Shown here one piece after another: positions 13,100 to 24,312 of a DNA stretch of 64,000 nucleotides (positions within the stretch are counted from its first letter, which is position 1; each line of letters begins with the position of its first letter). The translations under genes and the position numbers were made by a program. The stretch covers positions 7,469,568 to 7,533,567 of the forward strand of contig JANVCC010000049.1 of the NCBI GenBank assembly GCA_025345505.1, written 5' to 3'. The notes beneath the pieces were generated by a model. The model saw only the letters and a list, made by a program, of their open reading frames with translations. It had not been told where the DNA came from and did no database searches. Source of the DNA: Todiramphus chloris collaris (Eukaryota; Chordata; Aves; Coraciiformes; Alcedinidae).

Positions 13100-13375
13100 C
13101 TGTGCAACCGTCAGAAATCTCCGTCCAGTTCTTAGCAACCCTCGGAGGTCATTCCCTTTTTAGGCAGCCGCTCTCCAGCAAGAGACGGAGGACAAAACAT
13201 TTCTCGTTGCAGTTTTTTTTTTTTTCTCCTTTTAAATCATTTTGCACCCCGGTGAGACCCGTCGGCCATTTCCGAGCAGAGCCAAGAGCCGGGCCAGGCG
13301 AGCGGCCCGCGGAGAAGAACGGCGCGTTGCGCTGCCCGTGGCATCCGCGGGGCTCTGCCCACGAGATGGCAGGCT
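13100..13375. promoter_or_regulatory. Small CpG-dense patch, possible promoter or first exon
   Basis: From 13250 to 13363 I count about 17 CpG dinucleotides in 114 bp, and several more occur in 13100-13250. Elsewhere in the window CpG is rare. The GC content jumps abruptly after a T13 run (13213-13225). Short frames run through it on both strands (13102-13377 plus, 13149-13391 minus, 13242-13433 plus), but GC-rich sequence favours open frames and no domain is visible. It is shorter than a classic CpG island. It could be the core of a noncoding-RNA promoter, an orphan CpG island linked to an enhancer, or a GC-rich exon. Neither strand is favoured. Confidence 0.45.
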
Positions 13376-13439
13376 GAGATGCTCTTTGCATCTGGAAACC
13401 CTTCCCCTCTCAAATGACAGCAGCCCCGGGTAGCAGGGG

Positions 13440-13800
13440 TGACATTTGCTTTACATTATGATATGCACTAATTAATCATTAGCGATCCCAGAAGTATGTT
13501 GACTAAAAATGCTTTGCTACGGCTCATCACAGTAGGGGCTTTCAATATTGATACTATTACACGCACATATGCTCCACGGCTGTATGTTCTATACCGATGG
13601 ATTTAGTGGTTTAGGCTACAGACTATTTTTTAAGTGCTGCTAATTATTGTTTGATCAAAATCACTATAGTCTATAATGAACTTAATATCTTGTACTTTAT
13701 GCGATAAACTCTGGAGGTTAGGTCACAAAATGATTGCTTGACTGGGCGATGAAATAGGATTTTCACAAGCTAAAGCTGCTGCAAAACTGACTCGAACTTT
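13440..13800. promoter_or_regulatory. Candidate conserved noncoding element (enhancer-like)
   Basis: This AT-rich block has no repeats and no long frame, but it is dense in transcription-factor words: TAATTAATCATTAG at 13469-13482 (homeodomain core repeats), TAATTATTGT at 13641-13650 (homeodomain plus SOX-like ATTGT) and TTTGATCAAA at 13650-13659 (TCF/LEF-like, palindromic). It also retains CpGs (for example near 13485, 13527 and 13562) in an AT-rich setting, which often marks sequence under selection. It directly follows the CpG patch. Conservation itself cannot be seen from one sequence. Confidence 0.35.
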
Positions 13801-16800
13801 TTGTGTCATAGTCTGGTTGTGTTATAGTCTGCTTTTGGACTGGTTGGCATTTTTCACCTATGTGGCAGTCTCTATGCCAACAGCCTGGAGCCACCTCCTT
13901 TCAGCCCACTGGCAACCATGGCCACAGCTGAATGGTGCCTCACCAAAGACGACAGGAGACATGACAGCACTGTGAAAGATGATGCTTAATCGTGTTTCAA
14001 ATGTCACCAAAGTTTCCTGCCACCTTGGTGAAGACACTGAGGTGTTTTGATTCGCCTCTGCTGCCAAGTACATGGGCACTTCTGGGCTGGAAAACAGGAG
14101 GTGATGAAGACTATAGGAAAGCTCACATCAATAAAGCTGAACAGGAGGTCAGGAGGTCTAAAAGCAGCAGCAGCTGTCAGTCTAGTCTCATGTGCCTTCA
14201 GGCCCAGTGAAAAGCACTCAAGAAAGTCAGTAAGGAGAAGAGATTTGGACCTTGGTTTCACACCACATAGAAGATGGGCTTTTTGGAAAGGTAATCACAA
14301 ACCTGTCCAGGAACTCTTCTACTGAGCTTCTCATTCTTTCACCTCATCATTTCTATACACAAGCAACTCAAACCCAAATGTCCCCTACAGATCCTACCAT
14401 GGGAGTCCTGTTCTCAGTAGGCTCATCTTCAGTCATCACAGGCAGATAGCCTCTCTCCCCACTCTACAGTTAAGGACACAGTGGACATCCTACCTTAGCT
14501 ATCATGGTTTAGGAGTCCTTCCACAGATCCTTTCAAATGGCAAAGGATGTCCAGGTGTAGACCAATGAGAGGAATCATGATGGTTAAAATGTTCTGTAAA
14601 CAAAAAAATTCTGAGTTCTAAAATAGTTTGTAAGGAAAAATATCATCATGATAGCTCTAGAAATGCTCTAGTTGATGCAGAGTGCTGGTTCAAGGCAGTC
14701 CAAAGATGAGCTCTGAAATTGTGCTAGAGAAGACACTCCCAAAGTGCAAAGTCAGGGCCCTGAATGGATATGAGGGCTTTACTCACTATCCTTCTTTGGA
14801 CTCCCAGGTATTTAGCACTCACATTCTTCACTGCACTTTCTTTATTTGAATACTGCAATATACAATGAGAAAGAAATCCAACAAAACAGAAGCTTTTGTC
14901 TTAAAGCCCACTGAAAACCACACACCAGGTTGTCCGACTCCATTAGGAGCTTCTCTGGGGGTAATCTGCACTAGATGAAAGCTAAACCACCTAGAAAGAT
15001 CTTTTCTTAACAATAAAATTTTCTAGAACTAAAGCCTTTGAATCTGCTCGTCTTGCAAGACAAATGCTGAAAGGTGAAGAGCACAGGCTTTTGCAAAGGT
15101 TATGAAGTGAATATTGATGATGCTTCTCCTCAGGGAAGTGAAGCTGAAGCAACCAATAAACATTTGTTTAGGGATTTTTCTCCACCACTACACATCACCT
15201 GTGTGTCAGAGGGACATATGCCAGTCTGGATGTCCATCGTTTCCACCTCCACATACGCTCTGCTGGGCACAGGAGATGTATCCACGCTCATCATGCTCTC
15301 ACCTATAAAAGCTCTGGCTCAGATCCTGGAAATCCTGTTTCTAATATGAACAATTCATTGGTACAAGTCAAGGCTAGGTCAGCATTTAACAACTAAATAA
15401 CTGGGAAAACCATTATTGATCTAATGGGTCAGGAAATTAGAACTGTTCAAGTAATAGGACTCTATTAAAACCATAGAAAGGAAAATCAAATATCAAAGGG
15501 GAAGAGAGGCAGGCAGAAAGAGAGCCTCCCAGTTCCATGAATTCAGGACTTGGAGTTTTAGCAAAAATACCAAATAGCAAAACTTTTGATACAGCTGTGA
15601 CCATTAAGAAGTACAACTTATTTGACTCACACCAACACAGAGATTGGGGAATATATGTAGTAAGCCAAAATTACAGAAGATGGGACTTAAGCTTAGTCCC
15701 TGGATTCACAATGAAGCCCTTTCCCATGAGCAGGTGATTTCTGAAGGGGTGAGGACACCATCACCCATCACACCATCACACATCAGGACCTGCAGAAAAC
15801 TTGGTCTTGCATTTTGTTATTCCAAAGCAGCAGAAGTTTGCAGCCCTGCAGCTACCAGCTCCCACACATGGCTTTTCCTATGCAGAATTTTCTACAAGAG
15901 GAAGAAGGAAAGTTCCCTCTTTCCCCATGAGGTCACCGTCGAGGCTTGCAGTGTCCACAAAGCTCTGCAGCACTCAGACACATCTGCATTCAGCCAGTTA
16001 CATCTGCTTGTAATGTTTCTTCTTAACTAACAATGCTCAGGAAAGTTTTCTAATTCACCAATCGTCAATATGTTGACATATTTACTCTACCGTTCCAAAC
16101 ACATTTTTCACTTGGTCACTAGAAAGCAAAAAAGAAAGCAGTAGTCAAGGAAATGCACTTTTACTGTTACATCACTTGATTTTTAAGCCTAAACTGCTCT
16201 GTTATAAAACTTTTGAAATTAAACTTTATTCTAACCTCTCCCTCTCTCATGCCAACCATAACACTTATTTAAAATTCCCTCTTTTCCTGACGTATTACAG
16301 GTCTGAAAGCCCCTGTGGTAGTTTAAACTTCACCATCTTTTCAGCAGCCCCCTGATTTATGAGCTTAAGGTTTCTACATTCTAGCTGCTTTACACCGACA
16401 CTTGAAAATGTAGCAAGAAAATAGAAAAATAAATAAATAATTAAAAGAGAGCTGACTTTTAGCAGCGGGATAGTATCCCTCAAGACGTGCAGATTTTGTT
16501 CCCTTCTTACTTGTGAAACAGATGGCGTTTTATGCTTAACACAATCAGCACCATTCTCTATCTGTTGCCTTCTAACCTTCCCCACCTGTGTGAAACCCAG
16601 CCAGAGCTTAATGAACATACTTGGAGCTGTCTGGACTGAATTAGTCCCAGTAGGAGTTACCCTTCAGGTACTCCACAGTCTCTCATGGCCGTGTAACTGC
16701 AAAGAAATACAAGAAACCTTTACACTGTGGCTAATTAAATAAAGGTTTGCCTTGGCTAAGTGCTTTTTTTTCCCCCCCCTTTCAAAAGCAGGTAATGTCT

Positions 16801-19800
16801 AGTGTGTTGAACTATTTTGGAAGTATTTGATGCTATCTGGGAGACAAGTGGCATAAAAATGGGGGCAGAATGTGATATCAAGCTACATTCATACTCCACC
16901 TTTGAATCTTTCTTCACTTCCACATATCAAATTATTACAATAATTAACTTGCAAATGTAAGGAGATACTAAAAGAACATTTTTCAGAAGGTATATACAAG
17001 ACAAAATTTTTTGTTCCTACTATTCATTCCCTAAATTTGCTTTTTTTTTCCTCACCTGAAATTCACAAAAATCAACTTTTTGGCAGCAGATTCCTTACAA
17101 TGAAGATGAAATTACAACCTGGGTGCTCTGACCACATTCTATGTCCCAGAAGGCAAATCTTTTAAAATGTCACGAAGACACGCTAACGTAATTTCCTTCA
17201 TGCTAATTATCAGTTGCAGAAAATTGTTGTAGTGATTTAAGTCAGCAGCCTGAGATTGATTCTGAAGCACCTATGGTTGGATATTTGAGTCAGCTTACAC
17301 ACTGAAACTTTTTGCTGCTGGCTTTCATTAGTGTCTGATGTGTGAGGCAACTCTGTCTCATTTCCAACCTGAACAAGCACAAAACTTCCATTAAATTAAT
17401 CGGGCCATTGATAGGAAGGAGCAAAATGAGTTTTCCAAATCTATCTTAGGCCAATGATGAGATCTCATTGGCTTGTGATCAAGTGGAAGGCCAACTTTTC
17501 TCAGGAAAGTTCACTAAAATAGCAAAGAATCTGAGCTCTCTATCTGCATTTCCCTCATGATGAGGTTTAGCTCTGGGTCCTTTCTGTGGTGTTCAGGTGC
17601 ACATAGATAAGACAGACTCATGTTTTCTTAATACACCAAGGAGAATGCCAGGAAACTGAGCCAGCACTGCAATGAGCCAATATGGTGTTACAGAGAGTTA
17701 GAATGAAGTGATTATCAAAGAGAAATAGAAGATGTCTTCTTCTGCAACTTCACCGTGAAACACAATCACAAATGTCTGCAGAACTTTTTTTCAAAAGGAG
17801 CTATGCCAGCTTCTTCCCTTGAAGAAAAAGAACCCAAACTTGTGCCCATGATAGTGGCCAAGGTGTCTCTACTTTTGGTGCAGAAAAGATGGAGAAAACT
17901 TTATTACCACAATCCAAAAGAAACAACTTTCCTGTTTGGAATAGAATTACACAGACAGGTATGTAACAGAGGCAAGATAAAGAGGTTTCCAACCATGAGT
18001 ACTCTGGATTTCCCTCTTGAGTACCCTTCTGCACTTCCACATTTGGTTTCCAACACAGTGCAATGGCTGGGAACCATTCTGTTAAGCAATGGCTGTCAGA
18101 ACTGGACTGACATGAGCAAACCAACAGACAGAGAACAGCAGGGACATGTATGGAAATAGAAATGCTGAAATCAAGCTGAAATCTGTAGGAAATATCAATC
18201 TCCTAAAAGAAAGGAATGAGCCAAAGAACTACAGATCTCATCCAAAACCCCAGGGACACCAAACACCACCAGTGATAGGGCTTTAGCTGCAGGAGACAGC
18301 AACTGATCTTTAGTGATCCAGTCCTGGGCTTCAGATCCTGAAAGCAGCGTTGGTCCTTGCTGCCATCTCAGTTTTGCAGTACAAACATACACCTGGATGT
18401 TGTAAGAAGATTCTGTGGTACAAGTCCCTTTCTCCTCCAGACCCTGGCCTGGATGTCCTGTGTTGATGTCCGTCTTAATCTAATTGGACCCTTTCTACTC
18501 CCTGACCCTTGCAAGTGCTCTAGATTGACCTTCCTGTTCCAAAAGTAGATGTTTGCTAAAATGACTGTACGAAGATATCTGAAAGTTATTTGTGTAGTAA
18601 GTGGGAAGAAGACACATCACCAGACTTCTCAAAAATCCTAGGATCATCTAGAGTGGAGGAACATAAGAATCTTTAAGTGCATGTGAAGGTGATAAACTGT
18701 GCAGAAAGAGGGTTTCCCCGTATCATGTATTGGGTGACTTCTAGTGTAAGAAAAAGCTAAATAGGATAAGAGCTTTGCTAGCAAACTGACAAAGCACAAG
18801 GGTGTTACTTAAACTAGAAAACAGGAGAAAACTGAGAATACAAGGCAGACAGAGACAGGATGTCAGTTCAATGTAGGTAACAAGATATGTGGTTGTAAAG
18901 GAGAGGGAAAAAATTACAGTGGAGCCCTGCAATAGGCAGACAGCCCTCCTGGGGGGATGTTCCAGTAATGCTGCTCAGCATCACAAAAGGTGGTCAAGAA
19001 ACCAGAGTGCAGTGGTCAAACAAATGCCAGCGATCACTCTTCCTTACACTGCCATTTAGCTGAACTCCAGGAGGGACTGGACATCCCAAATAAGAACACT
19101 TTGCTGCGGGCACAAGAGGAAGGGTAGCTAAAATAGAAAAGCATGGTCAACAGTCTAAGGACTTCAATAAGACAGACTTATGAGATAGGATGGAAGGACA
19201 AAAGTGGATGAGCCATGCACCAGCCTTTCAAGTGATTTGGCCACCATTACCTGAAGTCACGTGTCGGGAGATTTTGGTGACATTTCTAAGATGTGCAGGC
19301 TAAGTATTTAGGAACTGGGGACGCTGCCCATCTCTGATTCTGTCACAGGAACTCACAGAGGAGAAGATAGTGGGCTGGCTGTGTAGGACTTGCAGCAAGG
19401 AGTCAGTCACACATGCCTCACATGCACACTGTGTGGCAGGTCAGGCATTCCCACGATATCAGACTTCATCCTTAGATTAACGGGAATGGCTTTGGACTCC
19501 AAGAAGCCCACAAAACAAACAGAGATGCCTTATCTCCAGGAGTGAAGAGACCCCATACAAAAGATCTGTACCAATCCTACACGTACCACTAAGATACAGA
19601 ACCAGGGAAGACAGAGTCTTCTCCATACTCATTCTACCTAGTAATTCTAGTCCTTGGTCTTCTCTATCAAATCAAACCCACAAACTCTCTGCTTTCAGTA
19701 TCCGTTCTCCTATAGCCCTGGCCATGACAAGATAATAGGGTTTTAGAGGATTTCACAGGATGATGGCAACATTCATTGGGCTGGAAGGCTCTTTGTAGAA

Positions 19801-19925
19801 ATGTCCCATTTGGATTGTAAACAAAGGTAACTGCTAAAAGTTACCTTTCTTGCTTAAAAAAAACCAAACCAACAAGGTACTCCTTTAGCAGTGAAAAATG
19901 ACATGCAGAAGTGAGTTGAAGAACT
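13801..19925. other. Noncoding DNA, no gene seen
   Basis: Contains unsupported frames such as 15644-16030 (128 codons) and 17755-18159 (134 codons, with an antisense frame at 17801-18124). A short CCATCAC-type repeat lies near 15757-15785 and an AAAT run near 16427-16442. 17.6-19.9 kb is less AT-rich and could be a very old transposon, but I recognize no element in it until 19930. Confidence 0.55.
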
Positions 19926-19929
19926 AACT

Positions 19930-20600
19930 AGAGCTGAATCACTAAGTACAAAGGGCTATAGTGTAATTAAGTTCAGTGTCCTTGTGGGAGGGAATGCAAC
20001 AAAACCTAGCACTGTGACATTAAGCTTTAGAAGGGGGATTTCAGAAAAAAAAAAAAAAGAAAGAAAAAAAAAAAAAAAAAAGGAGGGGGAAAAAAAAAAA
20101 AAGAAAAATGAGGAAGCTAGTCAAAAAGGCCCTGAAGTCAGAAGTAAGGAAATTAAAATCCTTCAACTCAGCATGGAGGCTACTTAAGCAACCATAATAG
20201 ACTCCCAGAAGGAATGCACAGCTTTTCAAAGAAACACGGAAGGCAAGAAAAATAAAATTAGCATGGGAAAACAGCAAGGTTCAGGGGGTTATTTAAGCCA
20301 AACAGGTAGAATTCAAAAAGAAGTGAAAACCTACCTTAAGGGAAGGCAATGGGGAGGAATGCAACCCATGGAAGGTTCTCATCATGCAGACATGTTTCAG
20401 AAGTTGTGGTGACAGAGAAATGAGCTGGGCTGAGGAGGAGGGCACATTTAAGGAGAAACTGAGTAATCAGAAAAACAGATACCCAGAAGATTTCAAGGGG
20501 TCATAGCAGTGAATAAGGTCATTGCAGAAAAAATACATACTCCTCACCAACATGGAGGACACCGTGGGGATACAAGTTGCCTAGGGTGAGGGAATCTAAG
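19930..20600 (+). mobile_element. Old LINE ORF fragment (CR1/L2-like clade, region before the reverse transcriptase)
   Basis: In translation one reads, in order but in different frames: TVTLSFRRG (frame of 19984-20187, compare the common LINE connector pattern hydrophobic-x-FRRADF), then MRKLVKKALKSEVRKLKSF from 20108, then TIIDSQKECTAFQRN after a frame change near 20185-20195, then a Lys-rich segment. A start-to-stop frame is impossible: TAA lies at 20195 in the first frame. This is the linker between endonuclease and reverse transcriptase in CR1-like LINEs. The 3' boundary is vague. The copy is old and inactive. The purine tract at 20043-20108 interrupts it. Confidence 0.5.
20043..20108. 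repeat. 66-bp homopurine tract
   Basis: All A or G, mostly A, with an AGGAGGGGG island near 20081-20089. A homopurine/homopyrimidine run of this length can adopt triplex (H-DNA) structure and is slippage-prone. It sits inside the LINE ORF fragment. Confidence 0.93.
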
Positions 20601-23600
20601 AGAAATAGAAGGGATAAAAATCAAGGAGTGGGGAAAAAAAATCTGAACCAAGAGTTCCTGAAGCCAGATGGAATAGGTAACTGCTGCCTAGGATGCTGTA
20701 CTTGGGCTCTGATCACAAGTTATGATCTTACAGTGAGCCCATATAGAAAGTGTCAAAATTGATGCACTGAGACCTCTCTTCCTTATCTCTTACATGTTGC
20801 ACCAAAAGCCTCTTGATGCCTTATGCAGCCCAAAGGGACCTCTGAAAGTACGAGGAGAGCTGAAGTTCCTGGGAATGCCTCATGACCCTTCCAGATCGTG
20901 AACAGCATGATGCATCACTTCCAAATGAGCCAGGTGAAGTAGAGCCTTCCTCACTTTAATTTAGGCAGGCTCCAGCAAAACACCCTGTTCCCAGCTGCAT
21001 CCAGCTTGCAGTACAGAACACAGTCATTTGGGCTTTCCTCATTTGTGTGGTCTTTTAAGTAATTATCCATTGCATTTTTCAATGGGAGAGCACAGTATTT
21101 ACTGGATTACTGGGTCTGTACTCCCTTAAAGACACAGCTCGCTGGTTTGGGAGCCAGCTACACTCTTCCAAAGCAATGAGCATACATTTCTCTTTTCTCC
21201 TCCATTTTTGAGCTACCCAAGAAGGTTCTTTAAAAAGACATTAAATAAACAAACCCAACAGGAATGGTGGTACTGCAATAAAAAGCCAGTCAGTTCTCGG
21301 AAGCTCTTTTTTATGCAACAAATTTGCTAACCCCGACACAAAACTGGAGGTGGCCATGGCTCATTAGAGTGCTTCACACAGACTCCAGCTGAAAATAGGC
21401 ACATTACCTTTCCATGGACAATCCAAGGGCCATTTCAGTGTGTGCATGTTTGTGTGTCACATATTGATTTCTGCACACACTAAAGGACTGGATCATGGTG
21501 AGTCCAGCTGCAGCACATGGCTAATTTCTGTGGTGATTTCTGCTTTTCAAAAGGCACGTACCTTCAAAGAAACAAAAAAAAAAAAAAAAGGGAGCAGAAT
21601 ATGTGCTGCAGGCTGGGAAGATGATGACATCACACACTGCAGGGTTTTCAGTCTTGTAGCAACCAGCTCAGATAACATTCTTGGGCCAAAGATGCTGGAG
21701 AGTTATCATGATTGGGTGCAATAAACCAGAAGCATCCAGAGGCATCAAGGTAAGACAGAGAAGGAAAGAGGAATATATGGAAAGTGGGAATGAGCTGCAA
21801 AACAGCCCTCTCCAGTATTTTGCAATTGAACGCTCTACAGCTGGAGAACCTCCCATTTGAGCTAACTGCTGGTCAAGATGTAATTAATTAGTTGGGATGG
21901 GGGATAATTGTACAAGGGGTTGCACAGTGTGGGTACATAGTTACACAGTCCTTATGTTTCATGCTCCAAACGGTTGCCTGCCATGCAAACTATTTGTGGC
22001 CATGTATTTGCATATGGACATGGGACAGGGAACCACATTGCACATTAAAGGATAATGACAACGTGCCTTAGTATAAAGACATAGAGACCAATTTGTGTCG
22101 AGGACAGCAAGCCTAACTGCCTGGTAATCCTCTATAAAGAGCTACAGGTTACTTGTCCCTCTTCAGCTGAAGAGATCAACCATCTGATTCTGAGTCCATA
22201 AGCCATGGTAGGTTATGACAGTAAAAGGCAGAGCAGAAGCAGTGAACACTTCATCTGGGAAATAGAGGCATGTCTTCCATCTGTAGATGCTATTTGATAT
22301 CCTCACATCCTCTTCCACTGATAAATATTCAGACAGAGGTACTGTCTGAATAAGGAGCTGTTTGAGCTGACATTTTCATATTGATGCAAATGAATTTAAT
22401 AAGGGTATATGCAAAGAAAATTTGGAGTTCTGTCTATGTCTCTAAACAAGTTGTCTTTTACAAATATTCCTTGTTACAACTGCAGCAAATACTGAGCACA
22501 ACAATAGCTCAAATGAAAGCAGTTCAGACAAAAGGTCTCCCCAGCCCAGTTACTCATCTCAAAGAGTGGTCAACAACAGATGTACTACACAAGATTACAT
22601 GCACAGGGCAAGCACACAGAGACATTTATTCATAATACTCCTTTAAAGACTATTCTTGGGGAATTCCAGTGGCAGAGGATATCTTTTATGTAAAAAGCTC
22701 TCAATGGTTTTTTTTCTACCACCTTTTCAAGAGAGCAGGTATTTTTCCCTTCCCCTTCTCTACTGCCTATTGTTCCAGCAATCAACAGCAAAGCTATTAA
22801 AACAAATATCCACAATGTGGATATTACAAAATATGACGAGAACCAAACCTCAGACTCTGATCCAGTCTGGTTAAAGTTAATATTTCTGTATCCTGTGCTT
22901 TTATTAGTGTGATCTCTGCTGATTGTAGCCTAAGTTTTATTCACTATCACACCATGTAAATCTGGATTCCAGCAGAACTGAAGGAAACTACACTGGAACT
23001 TTATTACTATTATAGAGCAAAATTTTGTTGAATGTCACGTCTTTTTATCAATCACATAACTTACACGACAACTAATGAACTCACTCTGGCTACACTTACC
23101 CAGAGTCATGAGCAGGGGGAGTTTATTGCAAAATGTCACTGAAACTCTATTTGTCCAGCATTAGGTTGGCTGACATCCACGAGGAATGTGTTTAGTTAAT
23201 TGAAAAGGTTTTGGTTAAAGTTTGCCAGCAAGAGATCATAGAGTTCTAGACAACACATACTGTGAGTATGAACTCCATTCAACCTTTGGAATACCTCTGT
23301 GAAGGCAGGAAATTGAAATATTGTGCTATATTGGCAACTAAATGGTCATTCATCATCCATGCTAAGTTTGGAGCACAGTGAAATGATTTTTAAACACTCA
23401 GAGGGCCCTTATTAACAATTACAAGGTGTGTCTATATAGATATAGATTATGTATTGAAATACAGCTTCAAGAAGAATATGAGATAGTCAACAGCTGTATC
23501 TACCCTCCTATTTTCCTAAGATCAAATTTGGACTACTCTCAGAAGCACAAATACTGTATTAAAGTACAATGGAGTTAAGACACCTACGGACAAAAGCAAG

Positions 23601-24170
23601 AAAATTCATAGTTAAGGGGGAAAACACGCCATATGTTCTGCAGTACCTAGGAACAACAGGGAGCATTCAGCTCATCATTAAAGAGGCACCCAGTTGTGCC
23701 TAGGTATTGGAGAACATATGGAACACTTCCCTGCTCATGTCTGAATTTCCTTACTATTGTCAGCTTATGCATCAAGCCTGACTTTTTACTTTTTTTATAT
23801 ATATATATAGAGGGAGAGAGAGTTTAGGGGATTCTTTAAGTAGTTGTTTAGTTTGTAAAATACCCTTTTATTTTAACAATTATCAGCCCCATGGACATAC
23901 ATAAATTATTGCAAGCCTGCTCTTCAGGAGAGTTCGGGATCACTGGAAACCACAACTTGTAAAAATAAAGCAGTGAGCTGCTCAGGGAGTTTCCAAGCAA
24001 ACACCTCTGGAAGGTTCCAACTGGCAGGATTGTTTGGACTTACTGTACTGAAAAGCATCCCTTTCATTTTACCCTTCCCTTTAAACCACCTCAAGGTTTT
24101 AAGTGCTTAAGACAATATAATCAACCTATTGCACTGAAAATATTTATATTAATTACTAGACTGTTCAGGG
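20601..24170. other. Noncoding DNA, no gene seen
   Basis: Contains poly(A) at 21574-21589, a perfect POU octamer ATTTGCAT at 22006-22013, a TATAAAG word near 22072, and a (TA)n-(GA)n simple repeat at 23797-23821. 22-22.2 kb could be a decayed LTR promoter, but I see no matched ends. No supported coding sequence or RNA gene. Confidence 0.55.
23797..23821. repeat. (TA)n followed by (GA)n microsatellite
   Basis: Alternating TA units run into AGAGGGAGAGAGAG. Short simple repeat. Confidence 0.85.
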
Positions 24171-24174
24171 TCCC

Positions 24175-24312
24175 CAGTCAGTATCGTTATGCACTGTGCT
24201 TAGCACATCTCTTTAGGAGATCCAAAGTACTAACAGTCAAAGTAGGTAAGGAGATAGAAGAGAAAAAAGGTAATGGTTATTGTCCCCATTTTAGAGCTAA
24301 GTTTTCCCTTTG
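24175..24312 (-). mobile_element. Possible CORE-SINE (MIR-like) relic, minus strand
   Basis: On the minus strand a word like AAAATGGGGACAATAA is followed about 70 bases later by GTGCTAAGCACAGTGCATAA. This is the order seen in the 3' half of MIR-type SINEs (AAAATGGGGATAATAA, then GCGCTTAGAACAGTGCCTGGC). The match is by eye and the copy would be very old. A chance match is possible. Confidence 0.4.

Noticed and set aside
17755-18159. 134-codon frame
   Set aside because: No recognizable motif, a 107-codon antisense frame covers the same bases, and no splice or promoter context supports it.
19984-20187. Lys-rich 67-codon frame as a gene
   Set aside because: It is LINE-derived sequence with the purine tract translated as poly-Lys; not a host gene.
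22000-22200. Octamer and TATAAAG words as an LTR promoter
   Set aside because: I could not find matched LTR ends, a primer-binding site or retroviral coding sequence nearby.
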